From NCBI GenBank assembly GCA_023455425.1, contig JAEYCM010000050.1:1-40754 (forward strand): a stretch of DNA of 40,754 nucleotides. Reading direction: 5' to 3'. Below, in pieces: positions 26,763 through 35,399 of the stretch. The stretch is from Bacillota bacterium (GTDB lineage: Bacteria > Bacillota > Clostridia > Christensenellales > CAG-138). The position numbers and the translations under genes were made by a program. The notes under the pieces are model-generated. The model was not told the DNA's origin. It did no database searches and was given only the letters and a program-made list of their open reading frames with translations. The stretch's first letter is position 1. Each line of letters begins with the position of its first letter.

Positions 26763-28244
26763 ATGGCGCTGAGCGAATACCGCATCGACGCGTTCACGGG
26801 CATCGACCAAAGTGCTGCGGAAGGCATGATTCCCGCGGGTGCAAGCCCGGACGCCTGCAATATGGATACAACGGACGGCTGCCTGGCCGTAGCAAAAGGG
26901 TACGTCAAGCATATCCCCGCCCCTGTGCCGGGCAGTAAACCTATCCGCAGGCTGATCTTCTGGCAGGGGCTTGTGAGCGGGACTTTCTTAGCCGTTGCGG
27001 GCAACGAGGTATACGCCTATACGGTGACGGACGCTTCCCCGGCCTGGCGGCTGCTATTTACCTACCCGGAAACGGTCAAAAACCTCCGCGTTGATTTTTG
27101 CGAGGCGCAGATCGGCAGCGCGGACCATATCCTGCTTGCGTGCGGCGAGCATCAGCTTTTGAAATGGGACGGCGCTTCCGCCATGCAGGCGTTCGGAAGT
27201 ACTGAAAAGGTCTCCAACCTCCCTGTCAACTACCTTGCCATGCACTATGGCCGCCTGTTCGCCGCAGGCGATCCCGGACACCCGTGCAGGCTGTATTGGA
27301 GCAAGGTGCCGGGAGACAGCCGTACGATTGAGGATTGGGCGGCAGACCCCAACAGCGAAAACACCGGCGGAGGGTTTGTGGAGGTGGGCGATACTTCGGG
27401 CGATCCCATCACGGGCCTGTGCGCGCTCTCCAACCAATTGCTTATTTGGAAGAGGCGCTCGCTGTATCGCCTGCTGGGGGACAGGCCAAGCAATTACCGC
27501 GTCTACCGCGTCCACGCGGAGGTGGAGCAGATGCAGGACGCCGCCTGCGCGCTTTACGGCGATGTACCCTATTGGATGACAGGCGCGGGCATGTTCTTCT
27601 TCGACGGCCAGACAGCGCAGAAAAGTATCAGCGCGCGGCGCATCCGCACATTTTTAGCGGGCGCGTCCACCTCCAACTGCCGCGCCGCCAAGCGCGGGGA
27701 GACGCTCTATTTTACCGCGTATGAAAAAGCGCGGGATCCGCTCAACTTGGGCTCCGCGAGGACCATGGACAACGCGCTCATTGTCTACGACATCATCCGC
27801 CAGGCGTACATGATCCGGCGCGGGTTTCAAATATCCGATCTTTGCGCGCATGACGGGATGCTCTATCTTATCAACGACAAGCGCATGGTCTATCTCTTTG
27901 AGGAAGGACCGGACTACGACGGCACGCCGATCGACGCGTACTGGAAGACGCCGCTCACGGACCTCAACAGCAAGCCCGGCATCAAGAACATGCAGGAGCT
28001 TTATCTGCGCGGCGAAGGCATGGGCGGCGGTGAGGGCGCGGTGCTGCTGCTGGACGCGCGCATCGGGCGCAACCTGCATGTCTACCGCTGCCTGATGCCG
28101 GAAAACGAAACGGACGTGCTGGAAATCCCGCTCAAAAACGAAGGGCGCACGTTCTCACTGCAGTTTTCCAACGAGGCGGGTTCTCGCTTCCGCATTCTGG
28201 GCGGCGTGCAGCTTCTGTTTGAGCACCGCCTGCGGGCGATTTAA
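26763..28244 (+). CDS. Tail hub / stabilisation protein, beta-propeller-like
   Basis: This 493-residue protein has repeated strand-turn units (FLAVAGNEVYAYTV, HILLACGEHQLLKWDG, YLAMHYGRLFAAGDPGHPCRLYWS, NQLLIWKRRSLYRLLGD, YWMTGAGMFFFDGQ). They resemble the P22 gp10-like packaged-DNA stabilisation proteins and other tail propellers. Motif YWSKVPGDSRTIEDW is typical of phage minor tail proteins of this class. Together with the portal, adaptor and coat it would make the short tail of a podovirus. Frame intact; the ATG follows GGTGAGGGT. A nine-base hairpin (28247-28268) lies just after the stop. Confidence 0.7.
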   Translation: MALSEYRIDAFTGIDQSAAEGMIPAGASPDACNMDTTDGCLAVAKGYVKHIPAPVPGSKPIRRLIFWQGLVSGTFLAVAGNEVYAYTVTDASPAWRLLFTYPETVKNLRVDFCEAQIGSADHILLACGEHQLLKWDGASAMQAFGSTEKVSNLPVNYLAMHYGRLFAAGDPGHPCRLYWSKVPGDSRTIEDWAADPNSENTGGGFVEVGDTSGDPITGLCALSNQLLIWKRRSLYRLLGDRPSNYRVYRVHAEVEQMQDAACALYGDVPYWMTGAGMFFFDGQTAQKSISARRIRTFLAGASTSNCRAAKRGETLYFTAYEKARDPLNLGSARTMDNALIVYDIIRQAYMIRRGFQISDLCAHDGMLYLINDKRMVYLFEEGPDYDGTPIDAYWKTPLTDLNSKPGIKNMQELYLRGEGMGGGEGAVLLLDARIGRNLHVYRCLMPENETDVLEIPLKNEGRTFSLQFSNEAGSRFRILGGVQLLFEHRLRAI

Positions 28245-28286
28245 AACGCGTGCGGCTTGCCGCACGCGAAGGAAAGGAGAACACTT

Positions 28287-28478
28287 ATGCCATATTCGCC
28301 TACGGGCGTGCAGGCGCTGTTCCCGGTGGCGCTGCCGCGCCAGACAGGGCGTGAAACGCGCCGGGAGGAATACGAAACGCAGGTTGCGCAGAATGAAAAC
28401 AACCTGAACCAGAACTTTTCCATTTTGTATCAGAAGCTAATCGAGCTTGAGGAAATCCTTGCGCTCATCAGCGGGTAG
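28287..28478 (+). CDS. Small coiled-coil protein in the virion block
   Basis: This 63-residue protein ends in a continuous amphipathic helix (ETQVAQNENNLNQNFSILYQ). No family is recognised. The ATG at 28287 follows AAAGGAGA. Small coiled-coil genes after tail hub genes are frequent in podovirus-like clusters. It is 42 bases after the hub gene and 8 bases before the next. The gene is short but has a clear ribosome binding site and spacing, which supports it being real. Confidence 0.65.
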   Translation: MPYSPTGVQALFPVALPRQTGRETRREEYETQVAQNENNLNQNFSILYQKLIELEEILALISG

Positions 28479-28486
28479 GAGGCGGC

Positions 28487-29137
28487 ATGTCAGTAAGAAA
28501 TGATTACCGCATTGTAGGTATGAGTACCGCCCAGGTGCGGGAACTGCAAAAGGCGCTCGGCGTCACGGCAGACGGCGCGTGGGGAAACCAATCCCAGGCG
28601 GCGCTCGATAAACTCTATGGCGCGAACGCCGACCCGCTTGCGGTATACAAGGGCTCGGGTTCAGGCTCGGGCTCAGGGCAGAGCGGCTCGGGCACCGCGG
28701 CTTCTACGCGGCAATCTGCCCAGCCCCATCTGGCTAACGGCTATACCGGCAACTACTATACCGGCAAAGACGGCAACAACTATACGGATTACGGCGCGCT
28801 GCTGCGCAACGACGGCTTCCTTTACCCCGAGGGCGCAAGGATCAGCCCCAACGGCATGTATGTGGATGTCGGCAACGGCTGGCAGTTTGCCAAGCGCGGC
28901 ATTGCTTTTGATGGCAGCGGGCGCGTACTTGGGTATGCGAACAGCAGCGTAACGGGGCTTGCGCCCGGCGCACGCGTACCGGGCATCTGGTCGGGCAATG
29001 GGTCGGGCGGCGCGGTTGATCCGGGCGCAGCCGATCCGGAGCCGGACGCAACGCAGCCCAAAAGCGAATGGGAGCTTTATTTGGAGCGCGAGTTGAAGCG
29101 GTATACGGAGGAATTGCTCTCCGGCTACATGGGATAG
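28487..29137 (+). CDS. Virion-block protein with peptidoglycan-binding domain
   Basis: This 216-residue protein opens with a PG_binding_1 domain (MSTAQVRELQKALGVTADGA, WGNQSQAALDKLYG, residues about 10-48). A GSGSGSGQSGSG linker follows, then a tyrosine/glycine-rich segment (YTGNYYTGKDGNNYTDYGA) and a GDG-type beta region. It has no catalytic domain that I recognise. Peptidoglycan-binding modules occur in lysins and in tail-tip proteins of phages; here a surface-adhesion role is inferred. Start ATG follows TAGGAGG. It is followed closely by a second PG-binding gene. Confidence 0.75.
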   Translation: MSVRNDYRIVGMSTAQVRELQKALGVTADGAWGNQSQAALDKLYGANADPLAVYKGSGSGSGSGQSGSGTAASTRQSAQPHLANGYTGNYYTGKDGNNYTDYGALLRNDGFLYPEGARISPNGMYVDVGNGWQFAKRGIAFDGSGRVLGYANSSVTGLAPGARVPGIWSGNGSGGAVDPGAADPEPDATQPKSEWELYLERELKRYTEELLSGYMG

Positions 29138-29145
29138 GGGGAACG

Positions 29146-29994
29146 ATGACGAATTACAGCAGCGGGCATACGCCCCCGCCGGGCATCACGAACGGAGAAG
29201 GCGTCAAAGCAATCCAGCGGCAGCTGAACGCCGCGGGTGCTCATTTAGTGGTAGACGGCATGTGGGGGCCTAAGACGGAGGCGGCGTATATGAGCCTCAA
29301 TGGAGGTGGCGGCGCCGCCGCGCAGTATGGAGAGGGACTTGCCGCGTTTATGCAGCAGATGCAATCTCTGCTTTCGGCGCCGGGGTTGGAGTACACGCCC
29401 CAGTCCGAAGCGGCATTGCGCGCGCAGCTGCAGGGCACGCTACGTCCGCAAGTGGACGCAGCCATTGAAACAAGAAAGGACGCGACAAAAGAAAACGCCG
29501 CGGCGCTCGACGTGGACGCGTGGGCGCGCGGCATGGGAAAAAGTACATATCTCACGGATATGAAGGCGCGGCAGCTTGACGATGAGGCGGACGATATTGC
29601 ACAAATGGAGCAGGAATATTCCGCCACGCTCGCCTCGCTTTTGATGGAAGCCGTGCAGCAGGAGCGCCAGCGTGCTTGGGAGGCGCAGATGTACAATGCG
29701 GATGCTTTGACAAAGACAAGGCAGCTTGCGTTTTCCAGTGCACAGGATGCGTACGGGGAATATCTTGCGACGCTGCAGGCGGCGCAAAAACGCAACCGCG
29801 GGTCTTCCAAAGAGGATGCCATTGCCACTTCGGAGGAAAACTGCCGCATGTTCCTTTCCTATCTGACGCCGGAGGAGCGCGCAAACATCTACAACGGCGT
29901 CACCGGGCAGGACAGGATCTACCGCGATGAGCTTATCGCAAGCCTGGGCCACGCGGGGTATGTGGCGATCCAGCAGGAGTTTCCGGGGCAATAG
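29146..29994 (+). CDS. PG-binding domain plus long helical region, last gene of the virion block
   Basis: This 282-residue protein has an N-terminal PG_binding_1 domain (GVKAIQRQLNAAGAHLVVDG, WGPKTEAAYMSLNG, about 18-55). From about 65 on it is nearly all helix and coiled-coil-like (DDEADDIAQMEQEYSATLAS, ALTKTRQLAFSSAQDAYGEY), a composition seen in internal ejection or tape-measure-like proteins. No enzyme motif is seen. The ATG at 29146 follows AGGGGG and lies 8 bases after the previous stop. A strong terminator follows, which closes the block. Confidence 0.7.
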   Translation: MTNYSSGHTPPPGITNGEGVKAIQRQLNAAGAHLVVDGMWGPKTEAAYMSLNGGGGAAAQYGEGLAAFMQQMQSLLSAPGLEYTPQSEAALRAQLQGTLRPQVDAAIETRKDATKENAAALDVDAWARGMGKSTYLTDMKARQLDDEADDIAQMEQEYSATLASLLMEAVQQERQRAWEAQMYNADALTKTRQLAFSSAQDAYGEYLATLQAAQKRNRGSSKEDAIATSEENCRMFLSYLTPEERANIYNGVTGQDRIYRDELIASLGHAGYVAIQQEFPGQ

Positions 29995-30015
29995 ACATGC
30001 CCCACTATTGATATA

Positions 30016-30056
30016 GGGCGGCTGTGCGAGGATTTCGCACAGCCGCCCATTTTCTT
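30016..30056 (+). terminator. Strong terminator closing the virion block
   Basis: GGGCGGCTGTGCG (30016-30028) pairs perfectly with CGCACAGCCGCCC (30036-30048) across seven bases, then ATTTTCTTTG. It separates the plus-strand virion block from the minus-strand protease gene whose stop is at 30075. Confidence 0.93.
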
Positions 30057-30074
30057 TGTTGCGAAAAAAACGGA

Positions 30075-31778
30075 TTACAACTCCCGCATCAGGTTGAAGC
30101 TTTGCAGCAGGTTCAGCCGCCCGTAGCCCCATTGGGAGTTTGGATAGGTCAGCGTATCCGACCGGTTGCAGCCGCGTATGAGATAGGCGCGGATCTGGTA
30201 GGTGGAAAGCGCGATATCGTTACCGTCGACAATGCCCCATTGCAGCATCAGCGCCCCCGCGCCCGCGGTGATGGCGGCGGCGACGCTTGTGCCGTCCATG
30301 GTGCCGTAACCGGTAGGGAAGAGGCCCGATACGTTGACTCCCGGGGCGACAAGGTCCGGGGACATCATAGGCAGGCGCGTCGGTCCCCAGGAGGTGCGCG
30401 TATACAGACTGTTGTTGTTGCTGTTATACGCCCCGCAGGTGATCATGCCGAACGCGGTGCCCGGAACCACAATGGTGTAGTAGGGCGTGGGCGTCAAAAA
30501 TTCCACATTGCGGGAAACAAAGCCCGTCATGGGCAGCCATGCGTGATAGGTGCCGTCGAGTACGATATCCCCATGGACGATAATGGTCCATACGCCCGGC
30601 GTGGGAAACCGGAAGGAGATGACCGTCAATTGTCCGCCGCTTCCTTCCACCGGGAAAAAATACTGCACCGTTACAATGGAGCGTTCCAGTACAAGGCGCG
30701 CTTCGAGCGTGGTGCCCGTACGCGCCGGCACCCGCCCCACCATTTCCCCGGTGGGGGAACGTATGGCGACAGAAAACCGGTCCGGCGCGGTGTTCCACAA
30801 TGAGACCATAAAGTCTCCCGAGTTTTCGCCCACACGGATGTCCATATCCTGGTCTTCTCCCGCGATGGAGAGCTTTCCCTGCGTATGATGGCGGGCCTGG
30901 CTTTCGTTCCCCGCCGCAACGCTGATGCAGACTCCCCGCAGCATGGAGATGCTGCTTAAATATTCTTCAAACAGGCTGAAGCCGTCGTGGCTTCCGAAAT
31001 TGGTACCAAGGCCGATACAGATGGAGACCGGCCGCCCAAGCTCCCGCGCCCGTTGCAGGATATATTCAATGCCGATCATGACGGCGGTGGATTCATACGC
31101 GTTCTGCTGGTCCGGCGGGACGAGAAACAAGTCCCTGAAATACTGGCTCGCCTGCCGTAATTTGACCACAATGAGATCGGCTTCGGGCGCCGCGCCCACA
31201 TTCTGTCCCACGCGCCTGCCCGCGGCGACGGAAGCTAAAAATGTTCCATGCCCCACGGTATCCTGTTGCGGCACCACGCTGTATGGATCTTCGGATTGCA
31301 GCGCCGCGTTGAGCTGTTCGTGCGTATATTCGCTTCCGATAAAATATCCTTCGGGTGTATTGCCCCGCACCGTCTGATCATACAGGTACAGGATTTTGCT
31401 TGTGCCGTCCTCGTTGATAAAGGCGGGCTGCGTGTAATCGATCCCTGTATCAACAATGCCTATTAGCACGCCCCGGCCCTGCAAATCGAGATAGGGCTGT
31501 TCCTGTACCTGCAAAATGCCCGCCGCTTCCAATGCCGCGGTATCAAGCAACCCCAGCACCAGCGGAAGAGAACTGATAAAGGCGGTACCCAGCGCCTGCG
31601 TAATCACGGGCACCTGACCGCGGTTGGCATACACAACCAAATACCGTCCGGCAATGAGCTGCGAGGGGACGATCTGCGGGTTGGCGGTTAAAAAATCGGT
31701 AAAATACTGTGAATTGCGTGCAACGAAATTCACAGTATTCGGATCGTCGATAAATGCGCCAAGCGAAGGATCTATCAT
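30075..31778 (-). CDS. Csp-type germination subtilase (second of pair)
   Basis: This 567-residue S8 serine protease has an intact triad: D110 (GIVDTGID), H177 (VGHGTFLASVAAG) and S498 (DGTSVAAA), with oxyanion N291. A prodomain of about 95 residues precedes it, and the long insertion between H and S (about 300-430) is the jelly-roll insert typical of clostridial CspA/B/C. Csp proteases cleave and activate the cortex lytic enzyme SleC in germinating spores. The ATG at 31778 overlaps the upstream stop (ATGA) and follows AGAGGAGGG. A longer frame to 32321 is only the overlap with the first protease gene. Confidence 0.9.
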   Translation of the reverse strand: MIDPSLGAFIDDPNTVNFVARNSQYFTDFLTANPQIVPSQLIAGRYLVVYANRGQVPVITQALGTAFISSLPLVLGLLDTAALEAAGILQVQEQPYLDLQGRGVLIGIVDTGIDYTQPAFINEDGTSKILYLYDQTVRGNTPEGYFIGSEYTHEQLNAALQSEDPYSVVPQQDTVGHGTFLASVAAGRRVGQNVGAAPEADLIVVKLRQASQYFRDLFLVPPDQQNAYESTAVMIGIEYILQRARELGRPVSICIGLGTNFGSHDGFSLFEEYLSSISMLRGVCISVAAGNESQARHHTQGKLSIAGEDQDMDIRVGENSGDFMVSLWNTAPDRFSVAIRSPTGEMVGRVPARTGTTLEARLVLERSIVTVQYFFPVEGSGGQLTVISFRFPTPGVWTIIVHGDIVLDGTYHAWLPMTGFVSRNVEFLTPTPYYTIVVPGTAFGMITCGAYNSNNNSLYTRTSWGPTRLPMMSPDLVAPGVNVSGLFPTGYGTMDGTSVAAAITAGAGALMLQWGIVDGNDIALSTYQIRAYLIRGCNRSDTLTYPNSQWGYGRLNLLQSFNLMREL

Positions 31779-33505
31779 GCGGGGGGCCCTCCTCTTTGCA
31801 GATATTCCACAAGCAGATTCATGGTGTTGTTCAGGCACAGCGTACCGTATCCCCAGATTGCATTCGGAAAGGGGATGGACAATTCGCGCCGCGCCCCTTT
31901 TTGCAGGAAAGCCTTCACCCGTTGCCCATACAGGAACGGGTCGTTGCCCTGTACGATCCCCCACTCCATCATCAGCGCGGCGGCGCCCGTCACAAAGGGG
32001 GCAGCCATGCTCGTACCGGTAAACACATCGTATCCGCCGCCCGCCCGCGCCGTCGTGATGGCCACGGCGGGCGCGACAAGATCCGGTTTCACATATATGA
32101 TAAACCGCGTGTAGCCGCGGCCTGAAAAATCCGCGCTGTTGCCGATGAGCGAATTGTATCCCCCCACAGAAATCACGTTCTGTACCGTCGAGGGAATCGT
32201 CAATGTGACCGCGGTATCCGGCTGTAAAAACGAGGTTCCGGCGGAAACGGCGTCCGCGGTGGGGAGCCAGATGTCGAAATTGCCGTCCACAACGTCCAGC
32301 CCCCGTATAATCAGCGTCCATACACCCTGCGGAATGGGGCGGCCCGATACCCCGCGGAACATGAAATAGTTTTCCTGGGCCAGTTGGTAATGCGTGGGCT
32401 GCCCAAAGTAGATGTCCACCTGAACGTTGTCAAGAATGACGTTTACGGCGCTCTGCACAGGCAAAATCTCCCCCGTCGTCCTTCCGCTGGGGGAAATCAG
32501 CTCGTAGGAAAACGTATCTACAAAGTTTTTCCAAAGCGGCATATAGATTTGACTGACCTGTCCGGAGGTGGTAAATTCCACCGTTACCTGCCCGTTTTCG
32601 AGCACCCGCCCGGAAAAGTGATGGCCTGCGGAACCCTCGTTTCCTGTGGCCACGCTGATGACGGAGCGCCCTTGCAGCGTCATATCGTCGATATAGCTTT
32701 CAAACAGCGTGTTTCCGTCGTGCGCGCCGAAATTGGTGCCGTAGCTTAAGTTGACGGAAAGGGGCATGTTGAGCTGCTCCGCTTTATCATACAAGTATTT
32801 AATGCCACGCATGATCTGGGTAGAACGCGTGGTGGCCCGGTTATCGATATCCCCAAGCTTGACAATTGCAAGCGTGGCCTGCGGGGCCGCGCCCACCTGT
32901 ACGCCCTGGCTTGCGCGGCCGTTGCCTGCGGCGATTCCTGCGACTGCCGTACCATGGCCGATATCGTCCCGGCTTGGGACGATACTGTATGGGTCCACCG
33001 CCTGCAGCGCCGCGTTGATTTGCTCCGCCGTATATTCCGTGCCGTATAAAAAACCTTCCGGCGGCGCGCCGTCGATTGACTGATCCCATAAAAAAGCGAT
33101 GCGGGTAGTACCGTCCGGATTGCGAAAATCCGGGTGCGTATAATCAATCCCGGAATCAATAATGCCCACAAGCACGCCGTTGCCCCGAAGTGCGAAGCCA
33201 AAATCGCTTTGCACATAGGTAATGCATGCATGGCTTAAACTCCGGCTCAAGACAAACGTCAGCGTCTTGGGCAGTTCAATATACTCGATTTCCGGGTAAG
33301 CGTACAGGGGGACGAGCTGTTCAACCGGAATGGTTACGATGGCATAGTTTTCGCTCAGAACCTCCGCCATGCCGCCAACCGCCTCCGCAACGCGAAAAAT
33401 ATCCCCGGTGAATTTTACAATCACCTCGATCGGTTCGTTTGGCTGCGCCTGTCTGATAAAGGCGTTAATATTTGCAGGGAGACCGGGAAGGTTGCGTTGT
33501 AACAT
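31775..33505 (-). CDS. Csp-type germination subtilase (first of pair)
   Basis: This 576-residue paralogue of its downstream neighbour has the triad D117 (GIIDSGIDYTHPDF), H184 (IGHGTAVAG) and S499 (FTGTSMAAP), with N289. Prodomain residues 1-100 and the jelly-roll-like insert (about 300-440) match clostridial Csp proteases. In Clostridium perfringens, CspA, CspB and CspC sit next to sleC; in C. difficile, CspC and CspA have lost the triad. Here both copies look active. The ATG at 33505 follows AGGGGGCG; the stop overlaps the next start by four bases. Confidence 0.9.
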   Translation of the reverse strand: MLQRNLPGLPANINAFIRQAQPNEPIEVIVKFTGDIFRVAEAVGGMAEVLSENYAIVTIPVEQLVPLYAYPEIEYIELPKTLTFVLSRSLSHACITYVQSDFGFALRGNGVLVGIIDSGIDYTHPDFRNPDGTTRIAFLWDQSIDGAPPEGFLYGTEYTAEQINAALQAVDPYSIVPSRDDIGHGTAVAGIAAGNGRASQGVQVGAAPQATLAIVKLGDIDNRATTRSTQIMRGIKYLYDKAEQLNMPLSVNLSYGTNFGAHDGNTLFESYIDDMTLQGRSVISVATGNEGSAGHHFSGRVLENGQVTVEFTTSGQVSQIYMPLWKNFVDTFSYELISPSGRTTGEILPVQSAVNVILDNVQVDIYFGQPTHYQLAQENYFMFRGVSGRPIPQGVWTLIIRGLDVVDGNFDIWLPTADAVSAGTSFLQPDTAVTLTIPSTVQNVISVGGYNSLIGNSADFSGRGYTRFIIYVKPDLVAPAVAITTARAGGGYDVFTGTSMAAPFVTGAAALMMEWGIVQGNDPFLYGQRVKAFLQKGARRELSIPFPNAIWGYGTLCLNNTMNLLVEYLQRGGPPA

Positions 33506-33514
33506 AGCCGCCCC

Positions 33515-33793
33515 CTAATAGATGCTGTCAATGGCTGCAAGTTCCATCTGTATCAGCTGCCACTCTTCCCCGCTCCATGCGTAGGCAATGAGCTGGTCAT
33601 CCTTCACCGCGAGTGGATAAATCCAGAAGGAATGGCCTGTTGTGGTCCATAAATAGGTATAGTTCTGCAGGTGCTGGGCGATATAATCCCTGCCGGTACC
33701 TTGCATGGAAGGGCAGTACTCCGGCGTACCCGGCGGGGGAGGGGAAGACGGAGGCCTTAAGGAACTTGTAGAACTCAGCGCGCTGGAATACAT
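33515..33793 (-). CDS. Small protein heading the csp operon (SFWIYP motif)
   Basis: This protein of about 92 residues has a serine/proline-rich N-terminus (SSTSSLRPPSSPPPPG), then TYLWTTTGHSFWIYPLAVKD and a C-terminal strand set (AYAWSGEEWQLIQMELAAID). The SFW-YP phrase recalls short clostridial proteins with a terminal FWFYP-type domain, role unknown. It ends nine bases before the first csp gene, so it probably leads that operon. The start is unsure: ATGs at 33838, 33820 and 33793 are in frame; the last has GGAAGGGACGGG upstream. A CATAGAAT motif near 33850 on the minus strand is similar to mother-cell sigma -10 elements. Confidence 0.65.
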   Translation of the reverse strand: MYSSALSSTSSLRPPSSPPPPGTPEYCPSMQGTGRDYIAQHLQNYTYLWTTTGHSFWIYPLAVKDDQLIAYAWSGEEWQLIQMELAAIDSIY

Positions 33794-34045
33794 TACGGGT
33801 TCCCGTCCCTTCCGGCACATGTAAAAAACGTATGCCATTATGTATATTCTATGACGTTCTCTAAAGAAAAGAAGCGTCAAAGGCGCCCGAAAGACACGGC
33901 AATACCGCCCTTAACGCGCCTGCTTTTATCTATATGCACGGGCTTTACAGGGGAATGTCTCTTGCGCCGCCAATCGGACAGAAATTGTGCCGGATGCTCA
34001 TAGAAACGTCACCTTGCCGCATAGGATAACGGGAGGTGAAAGTAT

Positions 34046-35302
34046 ATGGAGATGGCGAACGAGGCTACAGAATTGGTAACAACGGGCTTTCTGCAGATCC
34101 AGGTAGTTGTGGAGGACGCGGGAGATCCGGTTCCAAACGCGCGGGTGTTTCTTACAAACCGGGGCGAAATGGAGCCGCTCATTGAGCTTACGACGGATAT
34201 TTCCGGCCTGACGCCGGTGATTGAGCTTAACACGCCGCCACTGTCCTACTCGCTTGCCCCGGATAACCCCCGCCCATATGCCGAATACGATGCCTATGTG
34301 AACGTGGAAGGCTTTCAGGCCGTGCGCGTGGAGGGCATGCAGATTTTGCCGGCCAGCATGGCGTTTCAAAACATTACGCTGCGTCCAAGCGTCGTGTATC
34401 GGAGGCCTACGGAGGATATTTATATTGACGCGCACACGCTCTATGGCGTATTTCCGCCCAAGATCCCGGAGGAAGAAGTGAAACCGCTTCCCGAGGGCGA
34501 GGGGCTGGTTGTACTGCCCCAGCCGGTCATACCCGAGTTCATTATCGTCCACTTGGGCACGCCGGGCTCTGACGCGCAGAATGTCTGGATACCGTTCAAG
34601 GACTATATCAAGAACGTCGCAAGCTGCGAAATCTATTCCACCTGGCCGGAACAGACCATCCGCGCCAACGTGCTTGTCATACTCTCGTTTACGCTCAACC
34701 GCGTGTATACCGAATGGTACCGCGGCAGGGGGTATGACTTTACCATCACCAATTCCACCGCGTACGATCAGGCGTTTACTTACGGGCGAAATATTTATAA
34801 CAGCATCTCCGTGATCGTTGACGAACTGTTTACCACCTACGTGACCCGCCCCGGCATCCGCCAGCCGCTCTTTACACAGTATTGCGACGGCTCCAGGGTC
34901 CAGTGCCCGCGCTGGCTTTCCCAGTGGGGATCAAAAACGCTGGGCGAACAGGGGTATGACGCGCTTTCCATTCTCAGGTACTACTATGGGTCCAATGTGT
35001 TTTTGCAGCAGGCGGAGCGCGTATCCGGCGTACCCATGTCCTTCCCGGGTACCGTGCTCACGCTTGGCTCCACGGGACCCGCCGTACGCACCATACAGGA
35101 ACAGCTCAACGCCATTTCGGATAATTACCCCGCCATCAACAAAATGCGTGTGGACGGCTCCTTCGGGGAACAAACGCAGCGGGCGGTGCGGACGTTCCAG
35201 TCCGTATTCAACCTTCCCGTTACCGGATCGGTGGACTTCGCCACGTGGTATGAGATTTCCAACATCTTTGTCGCGGTGGAACGCCTGGCGGAGCTGGTGT
35301 AA
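34046..35302 (+). CDS. sleC: Spore cortex-lytic pro-enzyme SleC
   Basis: This 418-residue protein has the SleC architecture: an N-terminal regulatory, carboxypeptidase-regulatory-like region (about 12-120), a linker (PLPEGEGLVVLPQP, 147-160), a SpoIID/LytB-like catalytic domain (about 165-325) and a C-terminal PG_binding_1 domain (about 340-400). E195 in ASCEIYSTWPEQT aligns with the catalytic glutamate of SpoIID proteins, and TEWYRGRGY is a family landmark. The L154-V155 bond in the linker is a plausible Csp cleavage site by analogy with C. perfringens pro-SleC. It is divergent from two Csp genes. The ATG follows GGGAGGTGAAAG. It digests cortex in germination. Confidence 0.92.
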   Translation: MEMANEATELVTTGFLQIQVVVEDAGDPVPNARVFLTNRGEMEPLIELTTDISGLTPVIELNTPPLSYSLAPDNPRPYAEYDAYVNVEGFQAVRVEGMQILPASMAFQNITLRPSVVYRRPTEDIYIDAHTLYGVFPPKIPEEEVKPLPEGEGLVVLPQPVIPEFIIVHLGTPGSDAQNVWIPFKDYIKNVASCEIYSTWPEQTIRANVLVILSFTLNRVYTEWYRGRGYDFTITNSTAYDQAFTYGRNIYNSISVIVDELFTTYVTRPGIRQPLFTQYCDGSRVQCPRWLSQWGSKTLGEQGYDALSILRYYYGSNVFLQQAERVSGVPMSFPGTVLTLGSTGPAVRTIQEQLNAISDNYPAINKMRVDGSFGEQTQRAVRTFQSVFNLPVTGSVDFATWYEISNIFVAVERLAELV

Positions 35303-35337
35303 TAAGCCGCCTACAAGGTCATGCGGCATAATTGACG

Positions 35338-35374
35338 AAACAGGGACGTTTTCTATACGAAAACGTCCCTGTTT
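35338..35374. terminator. Bidirectional terminator between sleC and the ABC operon
   Basis: AAACAGGGACGTTTTC (35338-35353) and GAAAACGTCCCTGTTT (35359-35374) form a perfect 16-base stem with a five-base loop. It separates the convergent sleC and ABC-permease genes. Confidence 0.9.
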
Positions 35375-35399
35375 GGTTGACTGGAAGATTTCTTTCAGA

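Noticed and set aside
31779..32321. N-terminal extension of the second Csp protease
   Set aside because: It lies wholly inside the first protease gene in another frame; the ATGA overlap and AGGAGG at 31778 fix the true start.
33839..34045. Defined SigE or SigG promoters for the csp and sleC genes
   Set aside because: CATA-type words occur in the divergent region, but spacing and -35 elements do not fit well enough to call.
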